Source: Ligula intestinalis
Taxonomy: Eukaryota > Platyhelminthes > Cestoda > Diphyllobothriidea > Diphyllobothriidae
Direction of reading: 5' to 3'
DNA length: 64,000 bases
Assembly: GCA_036362985.1 (NCBI GenBank)
Contig: JAYGXS010000003.1
Span: 65,161,822-65,225,821 of the forward strand
Shown: one piece after another, positions 48,201-58,626 of the stretch
How positions within the stretch are numbered: position 1 is the first letter of the stretch
Layout: each line of letters opens with the position of its first letter
Notes under the pieces: generated by a model
Told to the model about the DNA's origin: nothing
The model's input: only the letters and a program-made list of their open reading frames with translations
Databases searched by the model: none
Translations under genes and position numbers: made by a program

Positions 48201-49321
48201 ATTTACTACATATCAACACATATTTCAGACAATACAATGACCTATTGATATAACTTCATTAATTATAAGTGTATTAAAATTGGATCCATTTAGGACTAAC
48301 CTTGTTCATGTAAATACACCAGTTAGATTGCCAAGTCCTCATAGCACCGAGGTGAAAGCATGTTAGCATGGTGTCTGAATAATATTGCCGATAAGAAAGT
48401 CGTTCGATAGCTGGTGGCCGCATTTTTGCAAGGTCATAACTACAGGGTACCATCTGACATTGTCATATAAAACCTGAATCTGATTTACCGATACACATTG
48501 ATATGTCATTCCTTTCTGGAGGACCCCTTCTAGCTGACTATTATATGAGTACTTAAATGGGGACACCAGCTAAGAAGGGCTTATAAGGGATTACATTGCT
48601 TCTGCAGCGTACCGATAAATAGCAACTGTTGTCACTTTTGCGTGGCGGACATACTTTACCGATGAGCAGGCTGGTCTGTTTTTATTACGTTACTATAATT
48701 AAATTTGCTTTAACTATAAAACACCTTTTGTTGATTAAACAAAAGCCACAGAGAAAAACATCGTAACCCATAAGCATAGTGTGAAACATGTCCGGAGCTA
48801 CCTTTAAACGGTCCTGGGTCTGGGCAAGGCCTCTTTACCTACCGAACGGTTTCTTAGTGATTTTACTGTTCCCTCCTCGTTTCGACTCCGCTGTCCCCGA
48901 GAAGCTTCTCCTGTGTTACCTCCATTATGCTCTAGGTTTTTTTTTCACGACAAGGAGCGTTCCGAACCCAAAACATCACGATCCCATCACGCTGCATAAT
49001 GTCACACCATATCAAGCTAACTACCCATTTGAGCAATTCTTTTCTCCTTTATTTATTTTGAAAATCGGGGTCTCGCTGAATTTGCGACGGATTTTCGTTA
49101 AAATGAGTTTTATTCACTGCCTCCTTTTTAGTTCCCCATATTTACCTAATACTGCTGACTTTTATTGTAAAAACGAGTCATTACGGAATCAAACCTGTAT
49201 TACATACTACTCATTTATGTCATTGAACAGTTGCTTATGCGCAGCTGTGATTACCAAAGTTATATTACATTTTTACCACAACGCTTCGTTTTCAATGAAA
49301 AGGCCCCTTAAGCCTTAGAGA
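45241..49321. other. Mostly no gene; one 176-codon frame
   Basis: AT-rich. The frame at 48788-49318 is listed separately. Nothing else recognised. Confidence 0.4.
48788..49318 (+). CDS. Unrecognised open frame, 176 codons
   Basis: The longest open frame outside the mobile elements except shadow frames. Its first third is GC-richer (MSGATFKRSWVWARPLYLPNG...). The rest is rich in Phe, Leu and Ser, with possible hydrophobic stretches. There is no recognisable domain, no signal of splicing at its ends, and a TAG stop 10 bases before the PLE inverted terminus at 49322. It may be chance or a piece of an unrecognised repeat. Confidence 0.2.
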   Translation: MSGATFKRSWVWARPLYLPNGFLVILLFPPRFDSAVPEKLLLCYLHYALGFFFTTRSVPNPKHHDPITLHNVTPYQANYPFEQFFSPLFILKIGVSLNLRRIFVKMSFIHCLLFSSPYLPNTADFYCKNESLRNQTCITYYSFMSLNSCLCAAVITKVILHFYHNASFSMKRPLKP

Positions 49322-49369
49322 TACAATTTATGGATAAGGAAGAATAAATGTCGAGAACCTCATTAATTT

Positions 49370-49425
49370 GTTTATTATCCTGAGTTTTCGAACCCTTACA
49401 GGAGTCCATCGTCAGAGATAAGATA
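49370..49425 (-). ncRNA. Hammerhead-like core, antisense to the PLE
   Basis: Minus strand CTGACGA (49409-49415), then GGACUC pairing with GGGUUC in stem II, then GAAA (49386-49389), AC, UC, A. Bases before and after the core (TATCT with AG-GATA) can form a short stem I with one bulge. This is the best formed of the small variants in the window. Confidence 0.45.
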
Positions 49426-49489
49426 CAACAACAAAAGAGTGGCTACTTATAGTGTGTGTACACCACTCAACTGTCAAGGGTCACCAGGT

Positions 49490-50170
49490 CGTGAGAGAAA
49501 AGAAATCACGAAGAAAAGGCGGAACTTGGGGGCAGTTATGTGGAATATTTATCCAAAATATTTACAAACCGATTCCCCGGAGGACCCAAATTGAAGAACC
49601 ACTGAGGATATGGCACACTCTGTCGTACATGAAGGACGTCTCAGAAGCGACTGAGCGCATCGCTGGCGGACTAGGTGTTGACATCACACGCAGACCCAAA
49701 GCTACCATACGCACCGGAATAATGAAATTAAAAGACCGACATATGCCTAATGAGGAAGTAATATCAGTAAGTAAGTAATTTATGTAAGAATGAAGTGATG
49801 CATCGCACCCCATGCCTAACTTGCCCTTGTAAATGCCCAGGGAAAGTGAACTCATGCTTGGATCACGCATGCATAAACACAAGTTGGCCGTTTGACGAGG
49901 CGACGGATTATTACAAGTAACAGCTTAAACGTATGAATCAAGCCATGAGTTCAACTTCGTGGCTGTCTAGGTAGTCGCGCACGCAGGAAACAGGATGAGT
50001 AGAGAATTGGTTGCCGTCTGGTTCACAGACCAATGGGTTGAATTGGCGCCAGCGTGCAGAGCATTGCGCAATCATATATTCACGGCCAGACGCCTGTCAC
50101 AGTTAATTGGGCCCACATCCTCTACAATTGCCCCAGTTTCGTTGCCAAAGCCCTGATGGATGTTGACAGC
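49490..50170 (+). pseudogene. PLE linker and GIY-YIG remnant
   Basis: The frame 49452-49778 carries EPLRIWHTLSYMKDVSEAT and GLGVDITRRPKATIRTGIM followed by KLKDRHMPNEEV, which is the PLE linker. After a stop, 49800-50170 gives a GIY-YIG C-terminal part read across frames: KLAV, RGDGLLQVTA, TYESSHEFNFVA, VVAHAGNRMSRELVAVWFTD and VELAPACRALRNHI. The same blocks occur at 32720-33265. The catalytic start of the nuclease is not readable. Confidence 0.7.
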
Positions 50171-50295
50171 ACTGACGGTTCATCACCGTATACCTCTTTA
50201 ATTGCCCCCACTTTTCCCTGCCTTTTCCATCGCGGTTTCTTGCCTCTCACAGCCTGATGACGCAAGATAGTCCCTATGTTGTTGCTGTTTCCCAC

Positions 50296-50340
50296 CTCTG
50301 ACGATGGACTTCTGTAAGCATTCGAAATCTCACGATAATG
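50296..50340 (+). ncRNA. Hammerhead-like core, sense, 3' end of the PLE
   Basis: CTGACGA at 50298-50304, GAAA at 50324-50327, followed by TC-TCA. Stem II (GGACUUC with GCAUUC) is weaker than in the antisense copy at 49370-49425. Confidence 0.4.
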
Positions 50341-50439
50341 AACAAATTGGCCCGGTGCTGGACAATTCTTCTTACTTATCCCTGCAAATATTCGAAACGC
50401 GAGTGTTCTCCTTGAGTCAAACATAAAGTTTACTTATGT

Positions 50440-50613
50440 ATACCCCATCGCAAAGAGATGACTCAAGAGTGTGCTATTGGAAACATCCAGTTCTTCTGCC
50501 AACTCAGTCAGTGTAACCTGCTAATTTAATTTAATTTAGTTCTGATTCAAAACTTCGTACTTGACCTTCGGTCGCGCACTCTGGCCTTGTTCTATTTTCG
50601 CCCCACTGTTCAT
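50440..50613 (-). pseudogene. Mariner-like transposase N-terminal remnant
   Basis: From an ATG at 50613-50611 the minus strand reads MNSGAKIEQGQSARPKVKYE, then VTLTELAEELDVSNSTLLSH, LFAMGYT and a stop. The second block is the helix-turn-helix typical of mariner-type transposases (a VSELAEEL.VS.STV.RHL pattern). A short TAATT repeat has inserted or expanded between the two parts, with stops. The catalytic domain is absent; the PLE tail follows directly. Confidence 0.5.
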
Positions 50614-51110
50614 AAAAGTCACTCGGGGAGGTGGCGGAGGGCGTATAACAGGGGGATGGGGGTGAGGGAGTAAGGTCGTCTAACCTACAGTAACCTCACG
50701 GTCTGTTACCCGCGTGTTATTTGGTCACTTTAGCGTAAGGCGTGGCATTAAGAAAGTGTATAAAATACGTCTGTTTACGAGGTTGGTGCCGGGGCCAAAG
50801 GCGTCAACATGTGTCGCCCCAACTTATTGCCGGAGCGTTGACGCAGTAGGGGGCTTGGTCGGCGGACCGGCCCACGTTCTGATCACGCGGTAAGACGACA
50901 CGGTCCAGTTTGCAGCCAAGACCTCACGTGCACCCGGTCACTGACCTGTCACACCATGGCGAGTTCGACAGCTCGGCCACGGTGCACAAGCGCTCCGCCC
51001 CACCTACCCCCCCGGTCCTCCTCCTCCCCCCACCTTCGCACGACTCCGTACCCCCCTCCCCCCACGGCTCCGGCCGAGTCCCAAAGCACGGAATAACAAA
51101 ATCACCATTC
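50600..51110. other. GC-rich island, unrecognised
   Basis: About 500 bases of high GC in AT-rich DNA, with several G tracts at 50618-50668 and dense C tracts at 50998-51062 (several runs of five or more). Both strands could form G-quadruplexes. A GACGCAGTAGGGGGCTTGG-like segment near 50838 looks like element sequence, but no family was recognised. A frame at 50924-51235 (minus) is rich in Gly and Arg and is probably a by-product of the composition. Confidence 0.4.
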
Positions 51111-51819
51111 CGGTGATCACACTTCCTACGCCCTAGCAAAAAGTACCTCATAAACGTATAGTCGTCTCCAATTATGTCCAGTGGAGAACAAAATAACAGC
51201 AGATGATTTGCGCATCGAAGCCAGTAAATAAGCAAACGAGGGAAGCTTATGCAGTGATTTAATAAATAGACGCATAAAAGACTGGGTAGACAGGTGCGCC
51301 TTCACAGCATTCGTCGTGAAGTCGATTTAAGCTGCCCTGTAAATTTGGCCATGAGAAAACTCTTCTTGCAGACCCATGGAGTAGAAGCAGGATTACCGTT
51401 TTAAATTTAAAGAAAGCACATGTTTCAGAGGTTCCGGCGTCAAACTGCCTTTTCCCATAGCCTATATCAAAAAGATACGCCCCTCCTGACAAAACCTTGA
51501 AATTATAAGTATGCCTACGACTGTTGATCGTATTTTGCTCATAGTCGATTCTTACATCTGGTCAACTAATTTTTCTATGATCGGCTAAAACTGGATGAAG
51601 TAGTCGAATCGGTGCCAAGAGCAGTCTCAACGTTTCTGAGTTGTAACAATGTCCAGTGAAAAATTCAAAAGAAGGCATTTCTTCAATAAGTGCTCTCTAG
51701 GTCTATTCAGTTACGAAAAGTAGTCAAATATTTTGGCATGGAGAAAAAATCGTGCTGATAATAGATTCGGCGAGAGACGGAGAGTTATACAAGGTCTCGT
51801 TAGTATTTTCTGATCAGCG
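51111..51819. other. No gene seen
   Basis: Short frames only. No motif. Confidence 0.35.
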
Positions 51820-52200
51820 CTAGAGGGGATGGTGGCCATTGGTAGAAGTAATTATAGCGGGGAGTCTACATTGACGGCTTCCGGTCATGGTAATTGGCAT
51901 GCCTGTATGAAGTTCTTCTGCGCTCACAGGACCAATTTACGTAACCGGATTGCATCCACCGCTGTCGTTGCCAATACACGCTGTCCAAGGATTTCTGAAT
52001 AGGTTAGGAAGCCTTGTAAATCACCCGAAAGTCCTGTCAGGCATATACGCGGTGATATGTCTCCAGTATATGCTCGAGAATAGAGCTGTTTACGTAATGC
52101 TGTTGATCTCTTCATAAGAATGCTCATACAATATCATGGTATGTTGCGCGAGCTCAGGGCACGCGGCCTCCCCAAAGTTTTATGATGGTATATTAAGTAT
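51820..52200 (-). pseudogene. PLE GIY-YIG C-terminal fragment (subfamily 2)
   Basis: Minus strand, read across frames: SSILEHILETYHRVYA, QDFRVIYKAS, LTYSEILGQRVLATTAVDAI, then AQKNFIQACQLP. These match the end of the domain at 44290-44723 block for block (SSILAHLVDTNHQVDA, VIYQAP, LYSKGLRKRVLAT, CCQKTLVHAISLPW). The start of the domain with YIG is lost or unreadable. Several shifts and a stop are present. Confidence 0.65.
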
Positions 52201-52419
52201 CATAAGTAAAATAAGACGTAGGTTGAGGGAAAAATTATTATTTTCTAACACAAAATACTTTCTTTTCACATAAACTCGAAATTTTGATAATATCTTCATT
52301 GTAGATCAATGGCTTAATGCTAAATGTAGATGTGTTTAAAACAGGAGAATGCTAAAAACGGTAAATTAATACAGAATAAATACAAATATAAAAATTTCCT
52401 ACTTTACATTGTTTCCATT

Positions 52420-53200
52420 AACATTTAAAATAGCATTAAGTCTGTCAGACAAAGATATTGCCAGGTTACGTGTAGTGGTTTGTTCCATGCGAGGATTAAA
52501 CCCATAGTCAATTTTCTTTGCATTGAAAGATTCTGCTTCTTATTTTCCAATGCCGTTTAATAATTGCAAAAATAATTTATACATGATTGAGCTCTAGGTT
52601 GTCAGCAGAAAATAAAAATATATTGGAGTCTAGGCACGGAGAAGCTGACCGTTGTCTAAAGAGTTGGTTAAACGTTCATCCTGTTATCAAATTCATACTT
52701 CTGTTGAGCGGTGAGCTGGAACATTGTCCTGAAAAACGAGACCGAGAAAACTGACAGCATGTGGCGGGTGTTTATACATATGCTTGTTGATGGCCCTTAT
52801 GCTCGATGTTCTAAAGCAACCTACAGCTACAGGAGTTAATTACTTAACTTTATGACAAAAAACGTAACAGAGTTGCAAAAGTTAAGTCTGTTAACTAACT
52901 TCACTTTTCCTCTCCCGATAATAATGCTTTATGTCATATTTGCACTTCACTTAATTTCTGGAACACAATAAAAATGTTCGGTAATTAAAACGCTTTTTGG
53001 TCCATACTCATGCTTTTTTAATAGTATACCACGTGCAAACAGGAATTTTTTTGACCCGCACAGTTTACTAGCGTAGGTGATTCCATGGATATCAACAAAC
53101 GTTCGATTTGGACCAATTCTGCCTTCAGTACACAAATCTGAGGTGTAACCTTTTCTAGTAAACATCATTTTGCACCTCAAGTCAACTCAACGAACAAAAT
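52420..53200 (-). pseudogene. Tc1/mariner-like transposase remnant
   Basis: Minus strand. LFFQDNVPAHRST near 52745-52710 is the second catalytic Asp block of Tc1/mariner enzymes (QDNxPxH). Further down, SASPCLDSNI stands where SPDLNPIE is usual, and NLAISLSDRLNAILNGN corresponds to the family end (SMPxRxxAVIxAxG). The upstream open piece (53180-52947, 77 codons) may be the first part of the DDE domain but shows no clear motif. Stops are frequent. The N-terminal mariner piece at 50440-50613 is on the same strand but downstream, so it comes from a different copy. Confidence 0.55.
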
Positions 53201-55464
53201 GACTAATGGTTTTTTAAACTCTCGACACAATTTTGATCTTTACATTTCATCACACAGCCAATGTACTGTAGTCAACATCGTCCTTGACGCTGACCGGAAT
53301 TGCACTAATGCCTACCATCTATCCTTTTACCAACCACGCCAATAACAGCATATTTGACTTATTTTATAGCAAAGTAACTGCACCGGCCTCAAGAGAAATT
53401 TCGGAAGCAAGATTATACTCACCAAAGTTTCTTTAGAAGTTTTAGTTTGACAATCACCCTTTCTGATTTGAAATTTTCAAAAAACCAAGCGCAAATAACG
53501 AAAATGCCTCTGAGTTTAATTGAATCGCAGGCACATGAGCTACAAACTGTTATTCCTTCTGAAATATTATTTGAGTGCATTCCAGATGAAATTACTTGAT
53601 CTACAGTTAAACCATACATACTATATATATTTCAGTTAAAGATTCCATGAATTTTCTGGTTCGCGACAGTGATGCTTATCCAGAGCCTACGCTTCAAAAG
53701 TAGATTTATCTCTTCCTTAGACAATATTTTCAAGAGAGCCGTATAAGTTTTGCATGTAGGCATTGATAGTTGCAGTCATTTCAATGCTTAGGGGTAGTTT
53801 CTTAAAAGGTCTTGCGAAATGACGACTTTAGTCATAAAGCACGTAGGCCACGAACGCAGCCGTTCAACTTTTTATATCACGCCTATTTTAAAACTAACTT
53901 TAAGTGCTTTTGTGGTATTTCCGTGATCTTCTTTGACACTTAGATCTGTGTTGTCACAATAATTCTGTAAAAGCCAGACGGTATTCTGTCAGGCGGGAGA
54001 TAAGTCAACTTAACCATTTGGTTAAAGTCAAGGTTGCTTATGACAAGAACACTTTCGAGGTTAAACTGATTTCGTTCACCTGCATTTAACGAACGGGTAG
54101 AAGTGCACTTACTTGAAGGAACTGTTACGGTAGTCCTAAGGTCATGCGTACTCAAGGGCTGACTTTTAGACGAAGTTTCATTTCGTAGTGTTTAGCAGCA
54201 AAGTTTTGGATAAGCACGTAAGAAGTATGTTATTAACTTAATGCCCTCATAACTATTAAGATTTTTTAAGTGCAGCCATTTAAGGGGCATTTATGTTTAA
54301 TCGCTACAATCTCTTATTCATTGATTGAAGTATGAAATTCTTGTCCGCTGCAGTGCAGTTTTATTATTAAATTTTAAACGATAGATTTACCAACTTTTCC
54401 GCCTCTGTCATCATTCGTTCCAAAAAAGGTGGATGCTGGCAAAGTTATCTATTATTATCTTTCAGTTTTGCATATGTTATCCTCTGCTTATCCGTAGTCG
54501 GTTAAAAGCCGAAAACATTAAAAAAAACTACACAAAACCGCTCGGGAGTAGGAGACTACAAGCATTCGCATTTGATTAGGTCATATATATTTGGCAGAGG
54601 CGTAGGAATTTGTAACATGATAAAAGAAAAATATAAGAAGCTTGAAGCGCAGCATATGATAATAGGAAAAAGTACTAAATAACGCTTTGCTGCACAGTTT
54701 GTTTTTACCTGTTCTCTTGGAGTTATTTCCTGCTCATTTGCAGCACAATTTGCAAAAAATTAAAGGAATTCTTCCAACAAGTAAACATTGTAATTTCCTG
54801 TTTGGTACAATTCTGAAACCACTACAAGAGTCAAACGGATGCGCTTTATGCAAAAAAGGTCTTTTCTGTGATTGACCGTAAGATCGTCACACGCATCTTT
54901 GCAAACATAGTCCGCGGATTGACCAAGATTATATAACATGTTGTGAGTTAATGGGCACGACGGGTCCGCAACTGCCTTTGCAGGGGATAAGTTAATCAGT
55001 ACATTACCAGAGAACGATTTACTATGCAACGTTAAAAAACAAGTTGCATTAGCTCCCTGATCAAGCGCCATCCAACAAAAATGAACTGGTACCTGAAGTG
55101 CCGTAAATGTAGCTACATAAGTGGCAAAAAAATACCTCCTTTAGTATGGCAGAGGATAAACCTCCTCCCGGGTTTGCAGGAATAAGATCTGTCTTCAGTC
55201 AGATGGAACTGACGGATAAAAGCCACTGTGCATTATGTTTCGGGTGACGAGATGGTCAGATTTTGACGCAGCAGAGTAAGAATTACAATGATAATTGAGG
55301 TAGCTCATTGAAAGAAACGGGATTAATGACTGGAGATGAACATCGAACAATGAAGCATCCGTACATCTATCTTATTAACCAAACTTGTTCTGACAGTGAA
55401 AACTAGTACTTTTCAGTGCCGATATTTTTGTGATGGGACATATTTCTTCCTTGTTAGCGAACTA
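53201..55464. other. No gene seen
   Basis: AT-rich. Frames up to 103 codons with no motif. Confidence 0.4.
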
Positions 55465-55724
55465 GATTTTATTTCAGATAGTTCAGTATAGTTCAGCATA
55501 ATTAGGGTAGTAGGCAATGCCTTTGAAGACCCTATTAAAAACAGTATGCATGAAATATCCAACAGAAAATATGTCACTATAAACAGTGAGTAAAATATAT
55601 ACATGTACAAATTTTAACGTGTGCGTGTGAGCAGTCAGAATAGTCACTTGTGCTCATAATACATCCAACATAAAATTTGTTACTGTTAAATAGTTAGTAG
55701 CATATACAAATGTACAGTTTTATC

Positions 55725-58575
55725 GACAGGTATTTCCGGGGCGTAAATTATTCCTGCTTCCTTGTACATATGAACGGTAACTGTTAAGTAGATGTTCATC
55801 CAGTTTCCGTTTAAACGCATCTGTGGAGTTTGCCATTACGACCTCCTCGGGCAGTCCGTTCCAGGCACCGATGACTCGATGTGAGAACGACTGCTTGCGG
55901 ACCTCTAGATGGGATAGGGTTCCCCGCAGTTTGAGGGAATTCTCACGGAGGCTGTTTGAAGTGGCGAAGGCGAAGAAGTTATCAAACTTTAGGGCACACT
56001 CCCGATTCCTCACGAGGCGGTACGTCTGTATAAGGTCACTGCGTATTTGTCTATACTCAAGGGAAAACGTTAAGCGCTTCTAGTTTACATTCGTAAGATG
56101 AAGACTTTAGGCCCTTCACAATTTTCGTTGCCCTTCGAGGAATTCTTTTTAGCATCTGGTTATCGTTGTGCATCCATGGTCGCCACGACTGAACGCCATA
56201 CTCCAGATGTGAGTGAATAAATGTTCCATAGATTTTGCCGAATAGTTTTTTGTCTATGTCGACAAAAGTTCGCTTAATGACAAACAGAACACTGTTTGCC
56301 CTCTTGGCAGCCCTAACACACTCTTAAGACGGCTTCAGGGATGGCACAATAGCCATACCCAGATCTTTTTGTTCATTGACGTTCGACAGGCACCTTCCAT
56401 CGAGTACGTGGTTGTGTGAGTCATCCGTCGCGCTCACCTTCTTCGTCTTGAGTCACAATGTGACACACTTCTCAAAGTTAAACCGCATTGACCATTTTTG
56501 GACCATTAACCTAGGCGGTCAAGTCCTTCTTGCAGAGTTTGTTCATCATAAGCGTTTCTGATGGGTTGCCCTATCTTAATATCATCTGCAAACAAGACTA
56601 TACTACTGACAAGTCCATGCCTATAGTCGTTGACGTAGATTACGAGCAAAAGTGGCCCAAGAAAGGAGCCCTGAGGCACTCCACCCGCAACTGGCACTGA
56701 AGAGAATTTTGCGTTTCCGACGCACACGGATTGCGATCGGCCTATGAGAAAATCTCCTACCCAATTTAGTGAATTGCCCCTTATCCCGGATTCGCCAACC
56801 TTGTAGAGTAGCCATTGCTGAGGGACACTATCGAAGGTTTGTTTAAAGTCTATGTAAACAACATCTACGGGGGTATTTTCGCTAATGACTTGGATCACTG
56901 CTACATAGAGTAAAGCATATTGGTCAGGCAGGAATGTTTCCCTCGAAATTTGTGTTGGGCACCAATAAAGAAGTCTTTTTCTTCGAGGAAATTCATAGTG
57001 GCCTTTTTGATGATCCTTTCCATAACTTTACAACAAATGTGAGTTGTGCTCACTGGTCGATAGTTGTTCGCGCTGGTTCTGGATCCACCCTTGCAAATAG
57101 GGTATATGTTCGCAAATTTACAATCGGATGGGAGGAGGCCACGATTAAAGGACAACTGACAAATGTGCGTAAGCGGTCTGAAATGTTCCGAAGCCAGCTC
57201 TTGCAATACCTTTGCTGGTATTTTGTCTGATCCCGGAGACTTAGCTTCATTAAGCGCAAGAAGTTCATTCCTCGCATCTTCTTCTGTGAAACCAAGGTCC
57301 TCCATGATTCTACCATTAATCTCTGCATGGAAGTCTGTTGGATTAAAATGCAGTTCTTCAATGAAAACAGATGCAAAAAACTTGCTAAGGTGTTCTGCTT
57401 TTTCGAGATTGTCTATAATTTCCTCATTATTTTCACCTTTTTAGTACTGCAACAATGTCTTTTTTTCAAGCTTGCTGTTGATGTAACTGTAGAGCGCATT
57501 TGGCTTCGTTACGACCGCTTGATAATTTTCGCTTCGTAGTCTTTCCGCGCTTTTCGAATGATTGATCTAACCTCTTTTCGCTTTTGGTGGAATTCTATGT
57601 AGTATGAAGGATGGCGTGTTGATGCATACTTTCTAAAGAGTTTTTTCTTGCAGTATATTTGGCTCTTCAGACATTGCGTTAACCAGGAAGGCCTACTTGC
57701 CTTTTGTTCTTTTTTCATCGAATAGTTTCGATGCATTACTTGGCTTATAAGATGCCTGACAGTCGGCATCCGGACTAAGGGTTAGAAGGTCATTCCAATT
57801 TATTGCTGCTAGTTCATTTCTCATTGTGGTCTAATTTCCGTGCCAGTAGTCAAACCAATTTTCCGTATTTCTCGGTTGCTTGGTGTTTGAAGCATATTCC
57901 CACAGGATCATGACATGATCACTCTATCCAAGAGGCGCGATTGGCCTAATTTCGCTCGTATCAATCGGGTCTTTCAATAATATGACGTCCAAAAAGTTCG
58001 CTGTTTGTGCTTCTTTTATTCTCGTTGGGAATCCAACATTCTGCACGAGAGAGAGGTTTCCCGTCAGCTTTAAGAGTCTGGAGCTTAAAGACTCATCAGA
58101 ACCTTTAACTGATAGCTCATCCCAGTTAATCAGTGGGGCGTTAAAATCTCCAGTGATCAGCGCATTTTCCTTTTGAGCCAGTTCACGCATTGGTTCAAAC
58201 AAGGTCTCACCACCCTCTGGAGATTCATTTGGCGGTCTATAGACAGTCATGAACTGTAAAGTGGATGCATAACGCGTTTTCAGTTTAAGTCATAGCGCTT
58301 CACAATCATGAGAGGAACCAATTTTGCGTTCTGACGCAATGATGCCCTTCTTGACAAACACTGTTATTCCTCCTCTCCTCCTATGTATCCGGTCCCGACG
58401 ATAAACTTAGTACTCTCCGGGTACAATTTCGGCATCCATTACGTTGGCCTGTAGCCAGGTCTCTGTAATGGATATGACATCCGGCTGTATGTCAGCCATA
58501 CAAAATTTGAGCTCGCCAATCTTCTGAAGCAAACTCTGTGCGTTCGTATAAAGAGAGCGCAGCTTCGCCGGCATA
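55725..58575 (-). pseudogene. CR1-like ORF2: endonuclease and reverse transcriptase remnant (copy B)
   Basis: The endonuclease part has VYRPPNESPEGGETLFEPM, ALITGDFNAPLINWDE, FLDVILLKDPIDTSE and SDHVMI. The reverse transcriptase part has KSPGSDKIPAKVLQ, VYIDFKQTFDSVP (motif A), GGVPQGSFLGPLLLVIYVND (motif B) and VLFADDIKI (motif C, intact FADD). The C-terminal block reads RNRECALKFDNFFAFA, LEVRKQSFSHRVIGAWNGLP and EEVVMANSTDAFKRKLDEHL, as expected for CR1 tails. In-frame stops at 58407-58409, 57924-57926, 57831-57833 and 56901-56903 are shared with copy A. The polymerase core between motifs A and C is open (56898-56506). Confidence 0.85.
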
Positions 58576-58626
58576 GAGTTCTGAGCGATTTGTGGTCGAG
58601 GGAGCCGGAAGGTCTCTGCGAATTAG

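Larger units (their letters stand above)
49322..50392 (+). mobile_element. Penelope-like element bounded by inverted hammerhead-bearing ends (subfamily 3)
   Basis: The left end (49322-49435) is the reverse complement of the right end (50278-50392): both contain TGTTGTTG, the core CTGACGATGGACT, the GAAANNTCA half and an ACAAATT...TTATCC end. Between them lie the PLE linker and a decayed GIY-YIG domain in plus orientation. The reverse transcriptase is missing. The layout is the same as that of the element at 18537-19338, although the coding part is from another subfamily. Confidence 0.8.

Noticed and set aside
56934..57230. Plus-strand frames inside CR1 copy B (for example 56934-57230, 57163-57444, 59247-59495)
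   Set aside because: Antisense shadows of the element's own ORFs.
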